Assembly: GCF_023913755.1 (NCBI RefSeq)
Contig: NZ_JAMXBJ010000047.1
Location: 62,001 to 126,000, forward strand
DNA from: Pseudarthrobacter cellobiosi
GTDB lineage: Bacteria > Actinomycetota > Actinomycetes > Actinomycetales > Micrococcaceae
Direction of reading: 5' to 3'
DNA: 64,000 nucleotides
Below are positions 51,572 through 59,079 of this stretch, piece after piece (positions within the stretch are counted from its first letter, which is position 1; each line of letters begins with the position of its first letter). The position numbers were made by a program, and so were the translations under genes. The notes under the pieces are model-generated. The model did no database searches and was not told where the DNA came from. It saw only the letters and a program-made list of their open reading frames with translations.

Positions 51572-53161
51572 ATGACTTTTTACGGCGCGGACGTCAGCCA
51601 GCTGCGGGAGCTGGCGAAGGCCGTGGACAAGGCGGCCGCGCTGCTCAGCAGCCGGGCCAGCTCCCTGCAGGGCCAGATCCAGTCCGCGCCATGGAAGGGC
51701 ACCGACGGCGAGCTGTTCCGGCAGGACTGGTCCGGCAACCACCGCCCCAGCCTGGAGCGGGTGGCATCCAGCCTCCGCCACAACTCCAAGCTGCTCCTGC
51801 AGCACGCAAACGAACAGGAACAGTCCTCTGCCGCGACCGGCGGCGGCGGTGGCGGTGGCGGGACCAGTGTGCTGGACAGACTCAAGGACCTGGGCAGCCG
51901 CGCGCAGAACTGGCTGGAGGAACAGGTAGCGAAGGCGGCAGCGGCTGAGGCCCACCGCCATGAGCTGAAGGGGGACATGGATGGCATGCTCAAGGCCAGC
52001 CCGGAAGAGCAAGCCAAGTGGTGGGCCAGCCTGTCCGAGGAGGACCGGAAATACCTGATCGAAGGCGAAGACGAGAACGGCCCGTTCGCCGAGGACCTCA
52101 TGAGGATGGACGGCGGGGTTCCCCAGTCCGCCCAGGATCAGGCGAGTGCCCACCTCCGGGAACTCGCCAAGACAGAAACCCCCGTATACACGGAGTCCGG
52201 CAAGGCCTCCCTTGATGCCCGGGTTGCCTGGTTCCACGCTGGCGCGGAGGTGGGCACCGTCGTCGTAGAGAATGCAGACGGTTCGGCCACCATGAAGGTC
52301 TACGGGAACGTGGGCGTAGGAGTGAACGACACCACCGGCACCGCCGGCGTCACGTTGAACGGGGAGGCCTCGCGCGAGTACAAATTCGGCAGCCTGGAGG
52401 AGGCCATGGCCGCCCGCAACCAGATTTATACGGATCTCCCGCCGGACAGCGTCGGTGAGATCAAGGATGTGGCAGGCAACCCGCCCGGCTACATTCTGGA
52501 CACCATCAGCGATGCTGCGGACGACAACGGCTCCACCGGCCACGACGACAAAGCCAAGGGAACGCTCTCCCTCGAAGCCAAAGGTGAATCCGGCCCGGCT
52601 TCGGGCTCGGCGAAGCTGGATCTTGCCTACGAGCGGAACCTGACGGACGCCACGGCCACCGCCAGCGCCGAGGTGTCGGCCCAGGGCAAGCTGGACCTTG
52701 ACGGCAGGGTGTTCGAGGCCTCAGGCAAGGGCGGCCTGGAAGTGAACCTGGATAAGAACGGCAACATGGAATCGGTCGCCGTATCCATGGAGGGCACGGT
52801 TGCCGCGGGCGCCAGCACGGGTGCCGACCTCCAGGGCACAAAGGCTGAGTCCAGCGTGACAGTGGGCACTCAGGGCACCGTGAAGATCAATGTTGAGTAC
52901 TCGCCGGAGAACGCGCCTGTGATCGATAGCTACATGCGCAATATGGCGTTGGGAGACACGGTTGCGGCCGGCCACGACGCCGCCAAGCTCTACGCGGCAG
53001 GTTCCGCCACGGTCCAGGTGAACAGTGTGGTGACAGCATCCAACGAGTTCGGCGTTGACCTCAAGGCCGGCGAGGTGGAGGTCAAAACCGAGAACAAGGC
53101 AACCACCAACGTGTCCACGTACTATAAGGTCCCGAACGACACCAAGCTCGAGAAGCTCTGA
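51572..53161 (+). CDS. WXG100-headed, beta-rich large protein, candidate type VII secretion substrate
   Basis: 529 residues. Residues 1-85 form a WXG100-like two-helix hairpin: an Ala/Leu helix, the turn APWKGTDGELF with Trp41-Lys-Gly43, then a second helix SLERVASSLRHNSKLL. A Gly8 linker (90-97), an about 100-residue helical part, and from about residue 200 a long region of alternating strands (GTLSLEAKGESG, KLDLAYERNL, GSATVQVNSVV) follow. No Sec signal is present. WXG100 heads target proteins to ESX/type VII export. No secretion genes lie in the window. GGGGGAGA precedes the ATG. The 148-residue gene downstream may be a partner. Confidence 0.72.
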   Translation: MTFYGADVSQLRELAKAVDKAAALLSSRASSLQGQIQSAPWKGTDGELFRQDWSGNHRPSLERVASSLRHNSKLLLQHANEQEQSSAATGGGGGGGGTSVLDRLKDLGSRAQNWLEEQVAKAAAAEAHRHELKGDMDGMLKASPEEQAKWWASLSEEDRKYLIEGEDENGPFAEDLMRMDGGVPQSAQDQASAHLRELAKTETPVYTESGKASLDARVAWFHAGAEVGTVVVENADGSATMKVYGNVGVGVNDTTGTAGVTLNGEASREYKFGSLEEAMAARNQIYTDLPPDSVGEIKDVAGNPPGYILDTISDAADDNGSTGHDDKAKGTLSLEAKGESGPASGSAKLDLAYERNLTDATATASAEVSAQGKLDLDGRVFEASGKGGLEVNLDKNGNMESVAVSMEGTVAAGASTGADLQGTKAESSVTVGTQGTVKINVEYSPENAPVIDSYMRNMALGDTVAAGHDAAKLYAAGSATVQVNSVVTASNEFGVDLKAGEVEVKTENKATTNVSTYYKVPNDTKLEKL

Positions 53162-53224
53162 CGTCCCGTGCCGGATCCGCATGTGCCAGCCAGCCCAGCC
53201 AAGACTTACCGCTAAGGAGCAACC

Positions 53225-53671
53225 ATGTCAGTTCATATCGAGTCCCCGCTGGGATTCACGGCAGACTTCCCCGAGCACACCCAGGTTCTGGAGGACTCCG
53301 CCGCCGGGCCAAACACCGAGCAGTATGGCCTGCTGGGCGGTGTCCTGGTGACGGTCATCAAGGACGACACCTCCGTGACCGGCGCCGCGCAGGCCAACGG
53401 CTGGGCACACCTGATGTCAGGCTTCTACCTTGAAGACCGGGCCGGGACCATCCTCACCGAAGGCGAACTGAACGCACCCGGTAAGTCCTCGTACGCCGTC
53501 GTGGTTGGATACACGGATCCGGCGGGCGAGGCGAGGGTCGCGGCCACTGTGGGAGTCTGGGAGAACAACCGTTTCATCGGTGTTGTGGTGATCTGGCCGT
53601 ACGTGAACCCGGAGATCGAGCCGCGGCTGGGGATGCTCAAGGAGATCGTCGCCTCCATCAGCGTGAACTGA
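53225..53671 (+). CDS. Small hypothetical protein downstream of the WXG100 protein
   Basis: 148 residues, no signal or membrane helix. Beta-rich: HIESPLGFTADFPEHTQV, GVLVTVIKDDTSVTGAAQAN and AEARVAATVGVWENNRFIGV alternate charged and hydrophobic residues, with a final helix MLKEIVASISVN, a PsbP/DcrB-like impression. It starts 63 bases after the WXG100 gene on the same strand and ends at the shared hairpin, so the two are probably co-transcribed. Chaperone, immunity or co-secreted roles are all possible; none is shown. Confidence 0.6.
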   Translation: MSVHIESPLGFTADFPEHTQVLEDSAAGPNTEQYGLLGGVLVTVIKDDTSVTGAAQANGWAHLMSGFYLEDRAGTILTEGELNAPGKSSYAVVVGYTDPAGEARVAATVGVWENNRFIGVVVIWPYVNPEIEPRLGMLKEIVASISVN

Positions 53672-53678
53672 CCTCAAC

Positions 53679-53732
53679 TAAGTAGCGCTAACTGCCGTTT
53701 TGAGCCTTCAAAACGGCAGTTAGCGCTACTTA
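53679..53732. terminator. Long hairpin element, copy 2: 25-base perfect stem
   Basis: The left arm runs 53679-53703 and the right arm 53708-53732, fully complementary with a 4-base loop. The core GCCGTTTTGA/TCAAAACGGC is shared with copy 1, and AGTAGCG appears in both. It lies between convergent genes and is probably a bidirectional terminator. Confidence 0.85.
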
Positions 53733-53743
53733 CATTTCAAGGC

Positions 53744-54667
53744 TCAGCGCCGACGGTAGCAGAGGTCGAAGATCAGCCGGCCGGCCTCGTGGGCCTTCGC
53801 CTCGAAACTCGTGCGGATCCGGCCTTCAAAGCGTGGCGCCCAGCCGCCAGTTTCATCCACGCCCTCGTTGGGGCCGGTGTGCGCGGTGCTCACCGGCGCC
53901 CGGCCTTCGCGGACGGGCGCGCCGCCCACCAGGGTTTCGACGCCGGATTGCCACACTTGGGTGAGCGGACTTTCCGGGCCGTGGCGCTCGCCGGTGTGGA
54001 GATTTTCGAAGTCCGGCGATCCAGCCAGTACGTCGCGCACGTGGACAGCGTAGTTGGACCAGTCCGTGGCGACCCGCCACAGTCCGCCCTTGGTGAGTGC
54101 CCGTGCCGCCAGTTCGGCAAACTCCGGCTGGATGAGGCGGCGTTTGTGGTGCCGTGACTTGTGCCAGGGATCGGGGAAGAACACCCACAGCTCGCTGACG
54201 GAACCTGCCGGCAGCATGGTGGCGAGGACCTCGGGCGCGTTGGCTTCCACCACCCGGACGTTGTTCAGCCCGCGGCTATTGATCTTGATGATGGTGTTGG
54301 CCAGCCCCGGGGTATAAACCTCAACCGCCAGGAAGTCCGTGTCCGGGTTTTCCTCGGCCGCGTAGCAGATGGCATCGCCCAGCCCCGAACCGATTTCCAC
54401 AACCAGCGGTGCCTTGCGGCCAAACTCGGCTTCGGCGTCGAACGTGTAGTCCGGGTGGACCGACGTGTTCGCAATGTGCCGGGGGACGTCCAGCGCCCAC
54501 CGGTCCGAGTGCTCTTCCCAGGCCGTCTGGCGGCGCCCCTGGAGGCGGGTTCCGCGGCGTACAAAGCTCACCGGCCTGCCGCCGTAAGTGCCGAACGACG
54601 CCTGGGTTCCGGGCGTCACCGGGCGCGGGACATGCGGAGGCTGGGGGGATTCTGGGGATTCGCTCAT
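53744..54667 (-). CDS. trmB: tRNA (guanine-N7-)-methyltransferase
   Basis: About 307 residues from the ATG at 54667 (an earlier GTG at 54709 is possible). SAM motif LVVEIGSGLGDAICYAAEEN and the TrmB signature VFFPDPWHKSRHHKRRLIQPEF. An Arg/Pro-rich N-terminus and a WAPRFEGRIRTSFEAKAHEAGR C-terminal block are typical of actinobacterial TrmB. It makes m7G46 in tRNA. The adjacent hairpin ends its transcript against the WXG100 operon. Confidence 0.93.
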   Translation of the reverse strand: MSESPESPQPPHVPRPVTPGTQASFGTYGGRPVSFVRRGTRLQGRRQTAWEEHSDRWALDVPRHIANTSVHPDYTFDAEAEFGRKAPLVVEIGSGLGDAICYAAEENPDTDFLAVEVYTPGLANTIIKINSRGLNNVRVVEANAPEVLATMLPAGSVSELWVFFPDPWHKSRHHKRRLIQPEFAELAARALTKGGLWRVATDWSNYAVHVRDVLAGSPDFENLHTGERHGPESPLTQVWQSGVETLVGGAPVREGRAPVSTAHTGPNEGVDETGGWAPRFEGRIRTSFEAKAHEAGRLIFDLCYRRR

Positions 54668-54782
54668 CCCTTCCAGAATACCCGGGGCCCCCGCCCACGG
54701 CTTGGGCACTCACCTGAGCCACGAACGGAACGCGATGGAACGCGAAAATGGTCGCCCTGCGAGGTCGGAAGGAAATGAAATC

Positions 54783-55178
54783 TCAGAAGAGGATCATAAA
54801 GTCCCCGTCCCTGAGCACGAGCACCAGGCCCACGGCAACCTCGGCCGCCGATATCCACAACGCAGCCACGCCAGCCCGCCAACCGTTTGACCGACGCACA
54901 AAGACGCGGAGCGAAACAATGCCGAGCGTCACTGCGAGCAGGCCAAACAGCGCCGGATAGCTCCACAGCACCAACGGTGCGACCCAGTCCAGCCGGCCAG
55001 GCCCCTCCGAAGGCCTCGTAAAGAACTCCGCCAATAGGCTGAAGGGCACAGTCAGAAACATGCTCGCCGGGGCGATGAGGCTGAAAGCGAGGCTGGCTGT
55101 GCCCTCCCCACTGCCGTGGGCCTTCGGCGAGGCCGGGGCGGACGCAATGGACGGATCGTGCAATGGTGCGAGGCTCAT
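54783..55178 (-). CDS. Small membrane protein of unknown function
   Basis: 131 residues with three helices: ASLAFSLIAPASMFLTVPFSL, VAPLVLWSYPALFGLLAVTLG and AGVAALWISAAEVAVGLVLVL. No domain recognised. Start at the ATG at 55178. It lies alone, 116 bases upstream of trmB on the same strand, and diverges from the MFS gene at 55282. Confidence 0.6.
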   Translation of the reverse strand: MSLAPLHDPSIASAPASPKAHGSGEGTASLAFSLIAPASMFLTVPFSLLAEFFTRPSEGPGRLDWVAPLVLWSYPALFGLLAVTLGIVSLRVFVRRSNGWRAGVAALWISAAEVAVGLVLVLRDGDFMILF

Positions 55179-55281
55179 GGCTTCTCCCGAATGTTATGGC
55201 TGGGTACCGCATGCTGATCCCACGGTAGGGTCGCTCCAGGTGGGCAACCAGCCCTTTTCTGGTCTATGTGGATAACTCCGC

Positions 55282-56643
55282 GTGGCAACGAAGCCTGACA
55301 GAATGGGTCCCGTGACCCGTGCTGACAACGTTGATGTGCCTGGACTTCTGATCGACGCCGAAATCGACGACATCCCCCCAGCGGCCCCGACGCGCCTTCC
55401 GGGCCAGTCGGGAGGCGGTCCCGAAAGCCCTCAGGGCAGCCGGCGCGCGCTCGTGTACCTGGGCCTCTGCCTGGTGCTCATCGGGCTGAACCTCCGCACG
55501 GTTTTCTCCAGTTTCGCCGCGGTTCTTCCGGAGATCACGTCCGACGCCGGCCTGCCGGGCTGGGCCGTGGTGGTGCTCACTACCGTGCCCGTGACGCTCC
55601 TGGGTGCCTTCGCACCGCTGGCCCCTGTCCTGGCCCGCCGGTTCGGCGCCGAACGCGTGCTGCTTGGTGCCATGACAGTACTCACGGCGGGGCTGCTGCT
55701 GCGGCCCGCGGACATCGGCGGCCTGGTGCCCGGTGCCGGCCACCTCCCTACCTTGCTGGCGGGAACTGCTGCCTGCGGTGCCGCCATCGCCCTGTGCAAC
55801 GTGTTGCTGCCGGGGCTGGTGAAGCGCGATTTCCCGCACCGGCTGGGCCTCATGGGCGGCCTGTACACCACGGCGATCTGCGCGTCGGCCGCCCTCGGAG
55901 CCGGCTTTACCTACCCGGTCTTCACGGCGACGGGGGAGTGGACCTCGGCGCTGTGGTTCTGGGCCGTTCCTGCCGCCGTCGTACTTTTGCTGTTCCTTCC
56001 GGTGGCGCTGCGCCAGCACCCCGTCCGGCACCAGGCCGCCAACCTCGGCGTCAACGTGTGGCGTTCGGCGGTGGCATGGCAGGTGACCATCTTTATGGTG
56101 CTGCAGGCCATGATGTCCTTCAGCGTCTTTGCCTGGCTGGCGCCGATCCTGCGCGAACGCGGCGTGGACGGCGGCACGGCCGGCCTGATGGTCTCTGTTT
56201 CGATCGTGCTCCAGATGACGGGTTCACTGTTTGCCCCTGCACTGGCGGCGAGGTTCCGTGACCAGCGGGCCATCGCTGTAGTGGTGGCGCTGATGACCGG
56301 CGGCGGGTTTGCGCTGAGCATCTTCGGACCCCTGGAACTCATCTGGGTGTGGACCGGGCTGCTCGGCCTGGGCCAGGGAAGCCTCACCGCGGTTGCCCTG
56401 ACTATGATCATGCTGCGGACCCGGGACGGGCACACGGCGGCGCACCTGTCCGGGATGATGCAGGGCGTGGGCTACGGGCTGGGTTCCACCGGCACGCTGA
56501 TGGTGGGCCAGCTGCACCAGGCCACGGGATCGTTCACGGCCGCCGGGGTGCTGTTCCTGGTGGTCGGTTCGCTGGCCGCGGTGTTCGGTTACCGCGCGGG
56601 CCGGAACCGCTACATCGGCGACTCCAGCCGATCGGGCCATTAG
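55282..56643 (+). CDS. MFS transporter, CynX/NimT-like
   Basis: 453 residues with 12 membrane helices. The first helix is LVYLGLCLVLIGLNLRTVFSSFAAVLPEI, the CynX/NimT signature. LLPGLVKRDFPHRLGLMGGLY follows. Substrates in this group include cyanate and nitroimidazoles; the real one here is unknown. The first about 40 residues are hydrophilic; ATG at 55303 or GTG at 55312 may be the real start instead of the GTG at 55282. The next MFS gene starts 1 base after the stop. Confidence 0.88.
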   Translation: MATKPDRMGPVTRADNVDVPGLLIDAEIDDIPPAAPTRLPGQSGGGPESPQGSRRALVYLGLCLVLIGLNLRTVFSSFAAVLPEITSDAGLPGWAVVVLTTVPVTLLGAFAPLAPVLARRFGAERVLLGAMTVLTAGLLLRPADIGGLVPGAGHLPTLLAGTAACGAAIALCNVLLPGLVKRDFPHRLGLMGGLYTTAICASAALGAGFTYPVFTATGEWTSALWFWAVPAAVVLLLFLPVALRQHPVRHQAANLGVNVWRSAVAWQVTIFMVLQAMMSFSVFAWLAPILRERGVDGGTAGLMVSVSIVLQMTGSLFAPALAARFRDQRAIAVVVALMTGGGFALSIFGPLELIWVWTGLLGLGQGSLTAVALTMIMLRTRDGHTAAHLSGMMQGVGYGLGSTGTLMVGQLHQATGSFTAAGVLFLVVGSLAAVFGYRAGRNRYIGDSSRSGH

Positions 56644-56644
56644 C

Positions 56645-58027
56645 GTGCCCGATTCCGCCCTGCCGGCCACGCATTCCGCCACCACAGCCGGGATCCTGCA
56701 GCGACCGTACCTGTGGGTGACCATCGGCGCATGTGCCCTGGTGTTCCTCGCGGCCTTCGAATCGCTCGCCGTGACCACCATCATGCCTGTCGTCAGCCGC
56801 GAGCTCGACGGCGCCAGCCTGTATGCGCTGGCCTTCGCCGGTCCGCTGGCCACCGGCGTGATCGGGATGGTGGCGGCCGGAAACTGGTCGGACCGCCGCG
56901 GCCCAACAGTCCCGCTGTACGCCTCCGTGGCGTTGTTCGTGCTGGGCCTGATCATCGCGGGCACGGCCGTGTCCATGCCCATGCTGGTTGCCGGCCGCCT
57001 GGTGCAGGGACTTGGCGGCGGCGCTCTGACGGTTGCGCTCTACGTGGTGGTGGCCCGCGTCTACCCGGCCGTCCTGCACCCGGGGATCTTTGCCGCCTTC
57101 TCGGCCGCGTGGGTGATCCCGTCCCTGGTGGGCCCGTTCGCTGCCGGCATCGTGGCGGAGGTCCTGAGCTGGCATTGGGTGTTCCTGGGCGTGGTGGGGC
57201 TGGTGGTGCCCGCCCTCGTGATGATTGTTCCGGTGCTCCGCGGCATCGACCGGCCTTCTGAGCAGGGCACGGTCCCGCCCTGGGCGCTGGGCCGCCTGGC
57301 CTGGGCGGCGCTCGCCGCGCTCGCTGTGCTGGGGCTGAACCTCTCCGCCGGAGTCACTATCGCCGGCATTCCCGCAACCCCGGCACTCCTGGCCGCGGCC
57401 GCCGTCGTGATTGCCCTCGTAGCCGTGCGGCCGCTGGTACCGCGCGGAACACTGCTCGCCCGCCGCGGCCTGCCCAGCGTGATCCTGACCCGCGGCCTGG
57501 CGTCTGCCGCATTCTTCGGTGCCGAGGTCTACCTGCCGTACCTGCTGATCGAGGAGTACCAGTTCCCGCCGACGTTCGCTGGCCTGGCACTCACCGGAGG
57601 CGCGTTGTCGTGGGCAGCCGCTGCCGCCATCCAGGGCCGCCTCGGCACCCGGCTGCAGCACCGGGCGGCGGTGCGCATCGGCTCAGCGCTGGTGCTGGGA
57701 GCCATTCTCCTCACGTTGGCGACGTCGGCCCTTCACTGGCCTGCCGCCGTCGCGATTGCCGGCTGGCTCTTCGCCGGCGGCGGCATGGGGCTGCTGTATC
57801 CGCGGCTCAGCGTGATGACGCTCGCCATGTCCACCAAGGAAAACGAAGGATTCAACAGCTCGGCGATGTCCATCTCGGACTCGCTGGGCGGCGCGCTGGC
57901 GCTCGCCGCCACGGGCATCGTGTTCGCGGGATTTACGACGACGGCGGAATCGTTCGCGGGGGTCTTCGCGCTGACGGCGGTGGTGGCCGTCGCCGCGGTT
58001 GCGGTGGCGCCGCGGGTTTCCCGCTAA
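56645..58027 (+). CDS. MFS transporter, drug/proton antiporter type
   Basis: 460 residues from a GTG at 56645, one base after the first MFS gene, so coupled. About 12-14 helices: LAAFESLAVTTIMPVVSREL carries the DHA motif, GNWSDRRGPTVPL is motif A, and GRLVQGLGGGALTVALYVVV is motif C-like. It resembles export pumps such as EmrB/QacA-like MFS. The two pumps may be one efflux unit. Ends 9 bases before the stop of the convergent methyltransferase gene. Confidence 0.9.
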   Translation: MPDSALPATHSATTAGILQRPYLWVTIGACALVFLAAFESLAVTTIMPVVSRELDGASLYALAFAGPLATGVIGMVAAGNWSDRRGPTVPLYASVALFVLGLIIAGTAVSMPMLVAGRLVQGLGGGALTVALYVVVARVYPAVLHPGIFAAFSAAWVIPSLVGPFAAGIVAEVLSWHWVFLGVVGLVVPALVMIVPVLRGIDRPSEQGTVPPWALGRLAWAALAALAVLGLNLSAGVTIAGIPATPALLAAAAVVIALVAVRPLVPRGTLLARRGLPSVILTRGLASAAFFGAEVYLPYLLIEEYQFPPTFAGLALTGGALSWAAAAAIQGRLGTRLQHRAAVRIGSALVLGAILLTLATSALHWPAAVAIAGWLFAGGGMGLLYPRLSVMTLAMSTKENEGFNSSAMSISDSLGGALALAATGIVFAGFTTTAESFAGVFALTAVVAVAAVAVAPRVSR

Positions 58028-58036
58028 CCACAAAAC

Positions 58037-58762
58037 TCAAGCCAGCCGGGTGGCGCGGAGTACGGTATCGCCGATGATGGCTTCCTCGCCGTCCGGACCC
58101 GAAGCCGTCCGCTCCCGCGTGGTGTTGACCTCCAGCTGCCAGTCCGGCGAGTCCAGGCCGAGCTCCGCCACGAGCTGCGCCGGGGTGTAGAACATCTCCG
58201 GTCTGGTGTGGTTTCCCCACGGCGGCAGGTGGTCCGGATGATGGCCCACGATCAGCAGCGTGCCACCCGGCTTGACCGCCGCAGCCGCCGTCCGCAGCGG
58301 GCCCTGCCACGCCAGATGCGGGGAATGCAGGAACTGGGAGGACACCAGATCGAAGGTTGCCGTGGGCTGCCACTCCTCCAGATCACACTGCTCCCAGTGG
58401 ATGCGGCTGGGAATTTCACCCGCGCCCTCGGCATGCACACTCTCGCGGTCCAGAGCCGACTTTTCGTGGGTGGCTGCCCGTTCCAGCGCGATGGCGGAAA
58501 CGTCGACGGCGGTGACGGTCCAGCCCTGCTGGGCGAGCCAGATGGCGTCGGCACCTTCGCCGCAGCCCAAGTCCAATGCCTTGCCCGGCCGCAGTCCCGC
58601 GCCTTCGCGGACCAGTTGCGGGTTGGGCTTCCCGCTCCAGAATTTCGGCTTGCTCCGGTACCTTTCGTCCCACGCCTCCGCGGCACTGGGTTGGGGTGCA
58701 TCCCCAAGCCGGGTGTCGCCGTCGTCCGTTGTGTCGTGGTGGTTCGCACCCTGTTGAGTCAT
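58037..58762 (-). CDS. SAM-dependent methyltransferase, TehB-like
   Basis: 241 residues. Motif I ALDLGCGEGADAIWLAQQG, then TVTAVDVSAIALERAATHEK, FDLVSSQFLHSPHLAW and GGTLLIVGHHP. The Cys-Gly-Glu-Gly form and the HHP after motif III resemble TehB/thiopurine-type methyltransferases that act on small toxic compounds. Substrate not known. Convergent with the MFS pair (9 bases). Confidence 0.87.
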   Translation of the reverse strand: MTQQGANHHDTTDDGDTRLGDAPQPSAAEAWDERYRSKPKFWSGKPNPQLVREGAGLRPGKALDLGCGEGADAIWLAQQGWTVTAVDVSAIALERAATHEKSALDRESVHAEGAGEIPSRIHWEQCDLEEWQPTATFDLVSSQFLHSPHLAWQGPLRTAAAAVKPGGTLLIVGHHPDHLPPWGNHTRPEMFYTPAQLVAELGLDSPDWQLEVNTTRERTASGPDGEEAIIGDTVLRATRLA

Positions 58763-58877
58763 GCCTCAAGCCTGCGCCTGCCAGGCACCCAAAGGCAACG
58801 CCAGCACCCCCTGCACCACGTACTTGAAAGAGGCCCAGGCGCGGGGATGGTACGCTTATGGGACTTGATGTGCAGTG

Positions 58878-58915
58878 ATGCCCGCTCGTCCCTTGATTTG
58901 GGAAGCGGGTTTTTT
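58878..58915 (+). terminator. Intrinsic terminator in the DEAD-box helicase leader, with overlapping micro-ORFs
   Basis: CCCGCT...TCCC (58881-58892) pairs with GGGAAGCGGG (58900-58909) and is followed by six T, a textbook terminator, about 170 bases before the helicase start. Two micro-ORFs overlap it: MGLDVQ (58858-58878) and a 14-codon frame (58878-58922), joined in TGATG fashion. A TACGCT -10-like hexamer lies at 58851-58856. Early termination or attenuation of the helicase message is likely. The rest of 58763-59079 holds nothing else I can support. Confidence 0.6.
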
Positions 58916-59079
58916 CATGTGAGAGGCACATCCTGCGTCGATGAACGCGTTCCATTTGGTCCCAGCCGCCGCCCTGAATTGGGCAGCAGCACGGTTGATC
59001 ACCTGACTTTTCTTCGGCGAAACCCTTGAGCCAACCGGCATCGGGGGCCGATATCCGCACGGATACCGCCTGAAAGACC

